Assembly (NCBI RefSeq): GCF_009671065.1 | Contig: NZ_CP046027.1 | Span: 2,232,001-2,296,000, forward strand | Length of the DNA stretch: 64,000 nucleotides | Direction of reading: 5' to 3' | Source: Neisseria brasiliensis | Lineage (GTDB): Bacteria; Pseudomonadota; Gammaproteobacteria; Burkholderiales; Neisseriaceae | In this document: positions 48,905-55,903 of the stretch, piece by piece | How the letters are laid out: each line of letters begins with the position of its first letter | Position numbering within the stretch: the first letter of the stretch is position 1 | The notes under the pieces: model-generated | The model's database searches: none | What the model saw: the letters and a program-made list of their open reading frames with translations, nothing else | Told to the model about the DNA's origin: nothing | Program-made: the position numbers and the translations under genes

Positions 48905-49003
48905 GACATCGGGCAAGGCTCGAAATCACTTGCACACGCTCTCGGTCACCCTTTCGGGTAGGCTGCGGTATCGAGATTATCACCGCTTTTCCGATGTCTT
49001 GAG
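48902..49003 (+). ncRNA. Candidate structured RNA between F-like gene and G
   Basis: A perfect 10-bp closing stem AAGACATCGG/CCGATGTCTT (48903-48912, 48991-49000) encloses GCAAG/CTTGC (48913-48933), ACCC-TTTC-GGGT (48948-48959) and GCGGT/ACCGC (48965-48986). The loops of the first and third hairpins contain CTCGA (48919) and TCGAG (48971), which can pair as a kissing interaction. The element starts at the stop codon of the upstream gene, ends 14 nt before the next ATG and has no T-run, so it is not a terminator. Confidence 0.65.
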
Positions 49004-49014
49004 ATGATTATAGC

Positions 49015-49431
49015 ATGATTGAAGTCCAAATCGACAACCTGTTTGTGGTGCAAAACCAGCTCGAACGTTTGGGCAGTGGCGTGGAAAACCGCTATCTGCT
49101 TATGCGCCGCTTATCGGAAACCATGCACAAAGGCGTGCGTGATAATTTCCGCGCGGGCGGCCGTCCGAAATGGTTGGGGCTGAAATACCGCAACGGCAAG
49201 CCGCTGAACGATACCGGTGCGCTGCGCAACAGCTTCAGTACCTTTTCCGACAACGATACCGCGCTGGTCGGCACCAATCTGGTTTATGCTGCGATTCACA
49301 ATTTTGGCGGCATGGCGGGACGTGGCCGCAAGGTGCGCATTCCGCAGCGTGAATTTTTGGTTTTGAGCAACGACGACAAGCAGGCTTTAATGGATGATGT
49401 GCAGGATTATTTCGCCAATCTGATCGGCTGA
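49015..49431 (+). CDS. Mu G-like virion morphogenesis protein
   Basis: 138 residues, MIEVQIDNLFVVQNQLERLG. RNFRAGGRPKWLGLKYRNGK-like region (VRDNFRAGGRPKWLGLKYRN), LNDTGALRNSFST, LVYAAIHNFGG and IPQREFLVLS are family marks of Mu gpG/phage_tail_S, which act at head-tail joining. The start has only a weak ribosome site; the structured element upstream may influence it. Confidence 0.93.
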   Translation: MIEVQIDNLFVVQNQLERLGSGVENRYLLMRRLSETMHKGVRDNFRAGGRPKWLGLKYRNGKPLNDTGALRNSFSTFSDNDTALVGTNLVYAAIHNFGGMAGRGRKVRIPQREFLVLSNDDKQALMDDVQDYFANLIG

Positions 49432-49449
49432 TTTTCAGACGGCCTGAAA

Positions 49450-49474
49450 AACGCGCTTTTTAGCGCGTTTTTTT
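49450..49474 (+). terminator. Strong terminator after G
   Basis: AACGCGC-TTTTTA-GCGCGTT with T7, directly after a DUS. In Mu, a late promoter for gene I follows at this place; the next 175 bp (to 49649) hold no gene and should contain it. Confidence 0.92.
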
Positions 49475-49649
49475 ATGACGGTAAGGCAAACCCCTATCAG
49501 AAGATTTAAATGCAATCCTAGGCGAATTTAAAAAGGCTCTGAAACGGATTTAATTCTATCGGCTGAATGTCGGCGGCAGGTTTGAAGCGTGTCCGCTCTT
49601 TATGGTGTGAAAAAAGCCGGAAAATGGCCACTATCGACAAGGAGTGGAT
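49475..49649 (+). promoter_or_regulatory. Gap before protease gene, presumed late promoter region
   Basis: No gene seen. By Mu analogy this gap holds the promoter of the head operon. I see no canonical -35, as expected for an activator-dependent promoter. Confidence 0.4.
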
Positions 49650-50708
49650 ATGCCTAAAGACAAACAACAACTGAGTCTCGCTGCGTGCAGCTTTGAAGTG
49701 CAGCCGAAAGACGGCCGCATTCAGCTGCTGCCCTATGGTGAGTTTCGCGCGGTGGACGGCCGCCCGAATGATGTGCCGGCTTGGTTTTTAACTGAGGAAA
49801 ACGGCAATGATGTCGTGGCTTTGGCCAATGCTTCGCGTAATCAGTTGGTGGTCGATTATGAGCACCAGACGCTTTATAAGGAAAAAAACGGCCAGCCCGC
49901 ACCTGCCGCCGGTTGGATGCGCTGGCTGAATTTTACGCCTAAAGGCTTGTTCGCCGATGTCGAGTGGACGGATAAAGCGGCGGCTGCGATTGCGGCCAAG
50001 GAATACCGCTATGTCTCGGCGGTGTTTTCTTACGACAATAAAGGCTACGTCCGCAAAATCTACCATGCCGCGCTGACCAATTATCCTGCGTTGGACGGCA
50101 TGGACGAGGTGTTGGCGGCTGCGTCGGCACAGTTTATCAAACCTGAAACGGAGCAAACCCCGATGAAAGAGTTGTTGCAACAACTGCTCGGCCTGCCGCA
50201 GGCAGAGGAAGCCGAATTAACCGCAGCCCTGACTGCACTTTTGCAGGCCAAACCGAAAGACGTGGCTTTGTCTGCCGCTATCTTTAAAGATTTGGCCGAT
50301 AAAGACGACAAAATCGCCGCGCTGTCTGCGCAAGGCGGCCAGCCTGATTTGACCCAATACGCGCCGGTGTCGGTGGTATCCGAGCTGCAAAAACAAGTTG
50401 CCGCGCTGACTGCCGAACGTGAAGCGGATAAAGGCCAAGAGCTGATTACCGCTGCTTTGAGTGCAGGTAAATTGCTGCCGGCACAAAAAGAATGGGCCGA
50501 AGGCGTATTGAAACAGCCAAACGGCTTGGCATTTTTAACCGGCTTTATTCACAACGCGCAACCGGTGGCTGCGCTGACCGGCACGCAAACCGATGGCAAA
50601 GTACCTGAAAAGGTGGTCGCGTTGACGGCGGAAGAAGAACATGCCGCCAAAATGCTCGGTATGAGCCATGCCGAATTTATGAAAATCAAAGAAAAGGAAG
50701 CTGAATAA
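49650..50708 (+). CDS. Phage protease/scaffold (Mu I/Z-like)
   Basis: ATG 49650 after AAGGAGTGGAT; 352 residues. The protease part has FRAVDGRPNDVPAWFLTEEN, NQLVVDYEHQTLYKE (His) and EYRYVSAVFSYD (Ser). After about residue 170 it becomes a helical, Ala/Gln-rich scaffold, ending EEEHAAKMLGMSHAEFMKIK. In Mu the scaffold Z also starts inside the gene; ATG 50163 (MKELLQQLLGL) with GAGCAAACCCC upstream may be such an internal start. Confidence 0.93.
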   Translation: MPKDKQQLSLAACSFEVQPKDGRIQLLPYGEFRAVDGRPNDVPAWFLTEENGNDVVALANASRNQLVVDYEHQTLYKEKNGQPAPAAGWMRWLNFTPKGLFADVEWTDKAAAAIAAKEYRYVSAVFSYDNKGYVRKIYHAALTNYPALDGMDEVLAAASAQFIKPETEQTPMKELLQQLLGLPQAEEAELTAALTALLQAKPKDVALSAAIFKDLADKDDKIAALSAQGGQPDLTQYAPVSVVSELQKQVAALTAEREADKGQELITAALSAGKLLPAQKEWAEGVLKQPNGLAFLTGFIHNAQPVAALTGTQTDGKVPEKVVALTAEEEHAAKMLGMSHAEFMKIKEKEAE

Positions 50709-51616
50709 TGGATAAAGCAGCCATCTTAACGGCGATTACCGCCGCTTTCCGCAAAGAATTTCAAACCGGTATTGAATCGGTAAAACCGTCTTACCAAACC
50801 ATCGCCATGACTGTGCCATCGACCACCGCAATCAATACTTACGGCTGGCTGGGCAAGTTCCCGAAAATGCGCGAATGGGTGGGTGAGCGCCAAATCGAAA
50901 AAATGGCAACTGAGGCCATGAGCATTGCCAATAAAAAATACGAAGCGACCGTTGGTGTGGAGCGCACCGATATCGAAGACGATCAGGTCGGCATGTATCG
51001 CCCGATGATGCAGGCGATGGGTGAATCAGCGGCAGCATTGCCCGATGATTTGGTGTGGGGTTTGTTGAAAAAAGGCAAAACCACCACTTGCTATGACGGC
51101 CAGTATTTCTTCGACACCGACCATCCGGTCAACAGCAAAACAGATGGCAAAGGCGACAACACGCCGACCGCCAATATCACCACCGGCACGGATGAAAATG
51201 CCTTGACCTGGTATGTGATTGACGACACCAAAACGCTCAAGCCATTGGTGTTTCAAAGCCGCACCGAGCCGGAATTTGAAACCAAGTTCGACCCAGCCAA
51301 ATCGGACAAAGTGTTTATGGAAGACGTGTACCTCTATGGTTCGCGCCGCCGCTGCGCTGCCGGTTTCGGCCTGTGGCAACTGGCGCACATGGCCGAGAAA
51401 ACGGCCTTGAACAAGGCAAACTTGGAAAAAATCATCGTGAAGATGCAGCGTTTGGAAGCCAACGGCGGCTACAAGCTCGATGTGAAGCCGGGCCTGCTGG
51501 TGGTTCCGCCGGAGCTGGAAGGCACGGCACGCGAACTGTTGGAAGCCGACAAAATCAACGGTACGACCAACACCTTCAAAGGCCGCCTGAAGCTGCACGT
51601 TTCGGTACACCTGTAA
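50708..51616 (+). CDS. Major capsid protein (Mu T-like)
   Basis: 302 residues, ATG overlapping the protease TAA. KEFQTGIESVKPSYQTIAMT, YGWLGKFPKMREWVGER, SIANKKYEATVGVERTDIED and DVKPGLLVVPPELEGTAREL are typical of Mu gpT. Forms the icosahedral shell. Confidence 0.95.
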   Translation: MDKAAILTAITAAFRKEFQTGIESVKPSYQTIAMTVPSTTAINTYGWLGKFPKMREWVGERQIEKMATEAMSIANKKYEATVGVERTDIEDDQVGMYRPMMQAMGESAAALPDDLVWGLLKKGKTTTCYDGQYFFDTDHPVNSKTDGKGDNTPTANITTGTDENALTWYVIDDTKTLKPLVFQSRTEPEFETKFDPAKSDKVFMEDVYLYGSRRRCAAGFGLWQLAHMAEKTALNKANLEKIIVKMQRLEANGGYKLDVKPGLLVVPPELEGTARELLEADKINGTTNTFKGRLKLHVSVHL

Positions 51617-51628
51617 CTTTCAACTGAT

Positions 51629-51667
51629 TTCAGACGGCCTTTAATCAGGTTTTAAAGGCCGTCTGAA
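51629..51667. repeat. Inverted DUS pair after capsid gene
   Basis: DUS 51629-51640 and 51656-51667, inverted, 15-nt loop, without T-run. May tune expression between the very abundant capsid protein and the connector genes. Confidence 0.65.
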
Positions 51668-51680
51668 AAGGGAGTCTGCG

Positions 51681-52091
51681 ATGACAAAAAACGTTAAAAA
51701 AGAAGTGAATGTTGCTGCAACGGCAGAAACCAAACCTGAAGACTTGGGCGTGGAAGCGGTTTTGCAGCAAAAGCTGGACGAAGCACAGGCCGAACTGGCT
51801 GCCGCGCGTGCCGAAATCGAAGACCTGACCGCCAAACTGGCCGAAGCCGAAGACGGCAAAGAAGCCTTGGCGCGTGAGTTGGCTGCACTGCGCGGCCAAT
51901 CCGTAAAGGCCGATACGGCAACCGACAGCCGCGAAGCCCTGCGCGTGCGTGCGGCCAAAGGCAAAGAGCTGTGGCGCGGCGGTGTGCTGTTTACCGACCA
52001 ATGGCAAGTGGTGAAACGTGCCGAAGTCGGTGAAACAGCGTGGCAGCGCATTGTTGACGAGCCTGCCTTGCAACGCGAAGAGGTCAATTAA
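51681..52091 (+). CDS. Mu gp35-like protein with coiled coil
   Basis: 136 residues. A long coiled coil (QQKLDEAQAELAAARAEIED, LTAKLAEAEDGKEALARELA) is followed by VRAAKGKELWRGGVLFTDQW, the part conserved in gp35-like proteins located between capsid and gp36. Unknown structural or assembly role. Confidence 0.8.
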   Translation: MTKNVKKEVNVAATAETKPEDLGVEAVLQQKLDEAQAELAAARAEIEDLTAKLAEAEDGKEALARELAALRGQSVKADTATDSREALRVRAAKGKELWRGGVLFTDQWQVVKRAEVGETAWQRIVDEPALQREEVN

Positions 52092-52519
52092 TGGCTTATG
52101 CGGGCATTGCCGATATGGTGGCGCGATTTGGTGATTTGGAAGTGATTCAGATGACCGACCGCAACCAAGACGGCTTGATTGATGATGATGTGGCGTTGGT
52201 GGCGTTGGATGACGCAACAGCGGAAATCGATGCCTATCTCGGCCGCTTCAAACGGCCATTTGCTGAAACGCCGCCCATATTGGTGCGACTGTGTTGCGAC
52301 ATTGCCCGCTATCGGCTGACCGCTGCCAATGGTGTCTTGATTACGGAAGAAATCCGCAATCGCTACAAAATCGATGTGCTGGATTTGTTGCGTGCTTTGG
52401 CCAAAGGCGAATTGCAGCTTGGCATCGATGATGATGGCGCGGAAATTGAAACAGATGCAGACGGTATTGTGTTTGTGAACGCGAAAAACAGGATTTTTAC
52501 CCGTGATCACACAGATTGA
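52091..52519 (+). CDS. Mu gp36-like head-tail connector (DUF1320)
   Basis: 142 residues. YAGIADMVARFGDLEVIQMT, ATAEIDAYLGRFKRPFAETP and LCCDIARYRLTAANG are DUF1320 features, an adaptor-type helical protein. ATG overlaps the upstream TAA, and its 3' end overlaps the next gene. Confidence 0.9.
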   Translation: MAYAGIADMVARFGDLEVIQMTDRNQDGLIDDDVALVALDDATAEIDAYLGRFKRPFAETPPILVRLCCDIARYRLTAANGVLITEEIRNRYKIDVLDLLRALAKGELQLGIDDDGAEIETDADGIVFVNAKNRIFTRDHTD

Positions 52520-53156
52520 GCAAGCGATAACCGACCGCCTGACACGCGGTTTGGGGCAAATGGTGCGCAGTGTAAAAAGCTACAACGGCGAGGCTGACGA
52601 TTTGGCCGGCCAAATCAATACCCTGCCTGCGGTGTGGGTAACATTCGGCGGCTGCAAAACGGAAAAGGCCGACAGCGGTAATTTTCGTTATCGAAATATC
52701 GGCGAATTTGTGGTGATGTGCGCTACGCGCTCGCTGCGTAATGAGCAGGCCTTGCGCCAAGGCGGTATCGACCGCCGCGAAATTGGCAGCAACGATTTGA
52801 TTACCGCCGTACGCCGTCTGCTCGACGGGCAGCGTGTGGCCGGTAATGATTCACGCGGTCTGATTCCCAAGGCGGTGCGCCCGATTGCCAATCATGTGTT
52901 GGTGAGCAATGCGGCCGTATCGATTTATGCGGTGGAATACCAATTGAATTGGGACAGCGTGGCCTTGGAAAACGGCCGTTTCCCCGAAGAGACACACGAT
53001 CCTGCTGACCGCGATTATCTGTTTACCAAATACAAAGGCGAGCTTTCCGAGCCTTATGCGCCGTTTGAAATCATGGACGGCCTGATTATTGACCCGACCA
53101 GCGGTGCAAAACTGCCGCATCACTTTGATTTAAGGAAATCCGATGAACAAGATTAA
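52503..53156 (+). CDS. Mu gp37-like protein (DUF1834)
   Basis: 217 residues, starting with GTG 52503 (VITQIEQAITDRLTRGLGQM) inside the end of gp36. LPAVWVTFGGCKTEKADSG, FVVMCATRSLRNEQALRQGG and LNWDSVALENGRFPEETHDP match DUF1834, a tail-terminator type protein. The GTG start is supported by the overlap and conserved N-terminus. Confidence 0.88.
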   Translation: MITQIEQAITDRLTRGLGQMVRSVKSYNGEADDLAGQINTLPAVWVTFGGCKTEKADSGNFRYRNIGEFVVMCATRSLRNEQALRQGGIDRREIGSNDLITAVRRLLDGQRVAGNDSRGLIPKAVRPIANHVLVSNAAVSIYAVEYQLNWDSVALENGRFPEETHDPADRDYLFTKYKGELSEPYAPFEIMDGLIIDPTSGAKLPHHFDLRKSDEQD

Positions 53157-53343
53157 AGTCAAAGCCGCCGACGGCTTGCGTGTGCCAATGGCGCACAACC
53201 CTTACGAATACATCGGCGATACGCCGGTGGAAGTGGACAATGCGCTCTACTACCGCCGCCTGATTGCCGAGGGTGATTTGATTCAGGTTTCAGACGGCCT
53301 TGCGGCCGACCTGAAAACCGCCAAGAAAAAAGGTGCTGAATAA
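53143..53343 (+). CDS. Mu gp38-like protein (DUF2635)
   Basis: 66 residues, MNKIKVKAADGLRVPMAHNP. The start IKVKAADGLRVP and the YYRRLIAEGDL segment are DUF2635 signatures. It lies between gp37 and the sheath in Mu-like phages, role unknown. A DUS is inside the gene. Confidence 0.88.
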   Translation: MNKIKVKAADGLRVPMAHNPYEYIGDTPVEVDNALYYRRLIAEGDLIQVSDGLAADLKTAKKKGAE

Positions 53344-54758
53344 TGGCTGAAGAAATCTCTTTCGATACGATTCCGGGCGCAGTGCGCGTACCCGGCCAAT
53401 ACATCGAGTTCAACACCCGCACTGCCGTGCAGGGTTTGCCGCAGAATCCGCAAAAGCTGCTGATTATCGGCCCGATGTTGGCTGACGGCAAACAGCCTGA
53501 ACGCACGCCGGTGCAACTGTATAGCGATGCACAGGCAGGCGAGCTGTTTGGCCAAGGCTCTTGGGCGCAAGCGATGGTCAAACAGGTATTCAGCAATAAT
53601 GCCTATTTGGATGTGACCGTTATCGGTGTGCCTGACCATGAAGCCGGTGTGGCGGCGGTTGGCAGCGTGGCGGTATCGGGTGAGGCGACAACCGCCGGTG
53701 CGGTGGATTTGGTGATTGGCGGTGTGGAGTACAGTATTGCGGTTACCGCCGGTGCCACTGCTGAATCCGTAGCCGACAAGCTGCGCGCCAAACTTGCTGC
53801 TTCGCCTGCCTGCTTGGTAACGGGCAGCGGCTCGGGCGCAACGGTGAGCCTAACCGCCAAAAACAAAGGCGAAATCGGCAATGAAATTACCGTATCGGTA
53901 CATTCCGGTGCGGCCGGTTTGAGCTTCAATGTAACGGCGTTGGCGAATGGCCAGAAAAATGCCGATATTAGCGAAGCCCTGACTGTGGTGGCCGGTAAAC
54001 ACTACCATGTGATTGTCTGCCCGTTTGTGGATGATGCCAATGCCAAGGCCTTGAGCACCCATTTGACCGATGTATCCAATGCCATTGAGCAGCGCGGCAG
54101 TATTGGTGTCTTTGGTTGGCGCGGCACGTTGGCCACCGGTATTGCCTTTGCCGCCAAACTCAATGACGGCCGTGTGACTTGCGCTTGGTACAAAGGCGCG
54201 ATTGAAGGTAATGCGTTGATTGCGGCAGGCTATGCGGCGCAACTGGCCGCCGAGCAAGACCCGGCCAAACCACTCAATACGCTGGAAGTACACGACTTGA
54301 CCGTGACACCGGATGCCGATTGGCCGCTGTTTACCGAGTGCAACAACGCCCTGTTCAACGGCATGACTCCGCTGACCGTGGTCAACAACAAGGTGCAGAT
54401 TATGCGCGCGGTGTCGACCTACACCAAGTCGGCCGCCGATGTGGACGACCCGAGCCTGCTGGACATCACCACCATCCGCACGCTCGACTACACACGCAAA
54501 GCTGTGAAAGAGCGTATTGCGCTGCGTTTCCCACGCGCCAAACTGTCGGATACCTTGGTGCCTAAAGTGAAATCGGAAGTGCTGGACGTGTTGATTAAGC
54601 TGGAAGACGCAGAAATCATCGAAAACGCCGAAGCCAATAAAGGCAAATTGCAGATGGTGCGCGCCGAAAACGACCCGAACCGTCTGAATGCAGTGATTCC
54701 GGCTGATGTGGTCAACGGCTTGCACGTTTTCGCCGGTCGCATTGATTTGATTTTGTAA
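53343..54758 (+). CDS. Contractile tail sheath protein (Mu L-like)
   Basis: 471 residues. FDTIPGAVRVPGQYIEFNTR, PQKLLIIGPMLADG and the C-terminal ITTIRTLDYTRKAVKERIAL, NGLHVFAGRIDLIL fit Mu gpL. Compared with other sheath proteins, an insert around 110-205 (GSVAVSGEATTAGAVDLVIG onward) is a surface domain. Proves a myovirus-type tail. Confidence 0.95.
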   Translation: MAEEISFDTIPGAVRVPGQYIEFNTRTAVQGLPQNPQKLLIIGPMLADGKQPERTPVQLYSDAQAGELFGQGSWAQAMVKQVFSNNAYLDVTVIGVPDHEAGVAAVGSVAVSGEATTAGAVDLVIGGVEYSIAVTAGATAESVADKLRAKLAASPACLVTGSGSGATVSLTAKNKGEIGNEITVSVHSGAAGLSFNVTALANGQKNADISEALTVVAGKHYHVIVCPFVDDANAKALSTHLTDVSNAIEQRGSIGVFGWRGTLATGIAFAAKLNDGRVTCAWYKGAIEGNALIAAGYAAQLAAEQDPAKPLNTLEVHDLTVTPDADWPLFTECNNALFNGMTPLTVVNNKVQIMRAVSTYTKSAADVDDPSLLDITTIRTLDYTRKAVKERIALRFPRAKLSDTLVPKVKSEVLDVLIKLEDAEIIENAEANKGKLQMVRAENDPNRLNAVIPADVVNGLHVFAGRIDLIL

Positions 54759-54764
54759 ACCCTG

Positions 54765-54803
54765 TTCAGACGGCCTTTAAAGCCGCTTTAAAGGCCGTCT
54801 GAA
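54765..54803. repeat. Inverted DUS pair between sheath and tube genes
   Basis: DUS 54765-54776 and 54792-54803, inverted, with AGCCGCTTTAA between them. No T-run. Confidence 0.65.
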
Positions 54804-54823
54804 ACAACGAAAAAGGAAACAGC

Positions 54824-55201
54824 ATGAGCGACGCTACTTACGCAGGCGCGATTGTGATGGAAGTCAACGGTGCGGAAATCGACATCGTCAGCCTGAAGCC
54901 GCAAACCACCACCGGCCGCAAACCGGTCAAAACGATGAACCGCAAAGGCCGTGTATTGGGCTACGCCGACGGCATTACTGAGCATAAATTGTCGGTAACG
55001 GCGGCCATTCCGATTGATGGCACGAAAATCGACTGGGCAAACATCACCAAGGCCAAAATCACGATTTACCCGATTAACAAAGAAGACCGCCGCACGTCTT
55101 ATCTCGACTGCTTTACCGTGGAAATTTCAGAGCAATACGAAGCCGACAATGAAGCGCGTATCGACATTGAGATGCAGGCGTTGCATAAAATTCAGGAATA
55201 A
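54824..55201 (+). CDS. Tail tube protein (Mu M-like)
   Basis: 125 residues. GAIVMEVNGAEIDIVSLKPQ, KTMNRKGRVLGYADGITEHK and ISEQYEADNEARIDIEMQAL match the Mu gpM tail tube family; beta-rich. AAAAGGAAACAGC before ATG. Confidence 0.9.
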   Translation: MSDATYAGAIVMEVNGAEIDIVSLKPQTTTGRKPVKTMNRKGRVLGYADGITEHKLSVTAAIPIDGTKIDWANITKAKITIYPINKEDRRTSYLDCFTVEISEQYEADNEARIDIEMQALHKIQE

Positions 55202-55204
55202 ACC

Positions 55205-55612
55205 ATGAAGCAGCCTTTAACCTTGATTTGGGGTTTGCCGCATGACGGCGAAGTGTGTAAAAACGCCGTTTGCCGCCCCTTGACCATCGGCGGTGAATTG
55301 AATGCGCTGGCGGCGTTTGACGATTATGCCGAGGGTAAAGAGCTCACCGAAAGCGCGTTATCGGTTGCGCTGACATTGGCGTATTGGACACAACAAGTCA
55401 GCATTGACGGTTTGCCGTCTGAAGCCTTGACGGTCGATTACCTGATGGATAATCTAGTCGGCGAAGATTACCGCCTGATCATGGCCGCAATGGACGATTT
55501 GCGTGCAAAATCCGCCGCCGCTTCGGTGAACCCAAAACCCACCGCAGCGGCCGACGAGACCCCTACGACTACCGACACGTCCACCGAAGCTACCGCCGCA
55601 GCGTCATCTTAA
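55205..55612 (+). CDS. Tail assembly chaperone (Mu gp41-like), 0-frame product
   Basis: 135 residues. MKQPLTLIWGLPHDGEVCKN and the helical core (EGKELTESALSVALTLAYWT) fit gp41-like chaperones located between tube and tape measure. The last 25 residues are a low-complexity Thr/Ala tail, which is what remains when ribosomes do not shift frame at the CCCAAAA site 75 nt before the stop. Confidence 0.85.
   Translation: MKQPLTLIWGLPHDGEVCKNAVCRPLTIGGELNALAAFDDYAEGKELTESALSVALTLAYWTQQVSIDGLPSEALTVDYLMDNLVGEDYRLIMAAMDDLRAKSAAASVNPKPTAAADETPTTTDTSTEATAAASS
55531..55537 (+). other. -1 frameshift site CCCAAAA
   Basis: In the zero frame it reads C CCA AAA (55531, 55532-55534, 55535-55537), a canonical X-XXY-YYZ heptamer. 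Slipping back one base leads into an open frame (THRSGRRDPYDYRHVHRSYR) that joins the downstream 50-codon frame without a stop, giving a 186-residue fusion. Confidence 0.75.
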
Positions 55613-55764
55613 TGGCGAAAGCCGGATTGACCGCCGCCGAAGTCGCCGCCATGAGCCATGCAGAAGCCGCCGCGTGGGCGGATGATGTATTGCTGAGCTT
55701 GGGGGTTAAGCCTGAGAGCGGTGGTGATGTGATTATTTCGCAGCGGCGGAAGAAGCCGGAATGA
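55612..55764 (+). CDS. Frameshift extension of tail assembly chaperone (gp41')
   Basis: 50 codons from an ATG that overlaps the gp41 stop (TAATG): MAKAGLTAAEVAAMSHAEAA through QRRKKPE. In the same frame the upstream DNA is open back past 55537. The GLTAAEVAAMSHAEAAAWAD pattern is like G-T-type chaperone extensions, which are normally made only by frameshift. It may also be translated alone by coupling. Confidence 0.75.
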   Translation: MAKAGLTAAEVAAMSHAEAAAWADDVLLSLGVKPESGGDVIISQRRKKPE

Positions 55765-55766
55765 AA

Positions 55767-55812
55767 AGGCCGTCTGAAACAGCTTTTAAACTGTTCTCAG
55801 ACGGCTTTTTTG
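55767..55812 (+). terminator. Imperfect DUS hairpin after chaperone genes
   Basis: AGGCCGTCTGAAACAG and a degenerate inverted arm CTGTTCTCAGACGGCT followed by T6. It may lower transcription of the tape-measure gene relative to earlier tail genes. Confidence 0.75.
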
Positions 55813-55903
55813 CAGCAGTAGGATTGAAAAGCCTTATATCCCGATTTGGCAAGCCTTTAAACGATAATTGACCTTGAGTTAATTTAAGTTTAAGGGCTTT
55901 TTT

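Noticed and set aside
48902..49003. tRNA or tRNA-like gene in the F-G gap
   Set aside because: GGCTCGAAATC recalls a T-loop, but arm sizes, anticodon stem and CCA end do not fit.
51617..51680. Known Mu gpT downstream RNA element after the capsid gene
   Set aside because: Only an inverted DUS pair is present; no further structure resembling a conserved RNA motif.
53850..54725. 291-codon minus-strand frame opposite the sheath gene
   Set aside because: Shadow of a well-conserved gene; composition typical of a reversed frame.
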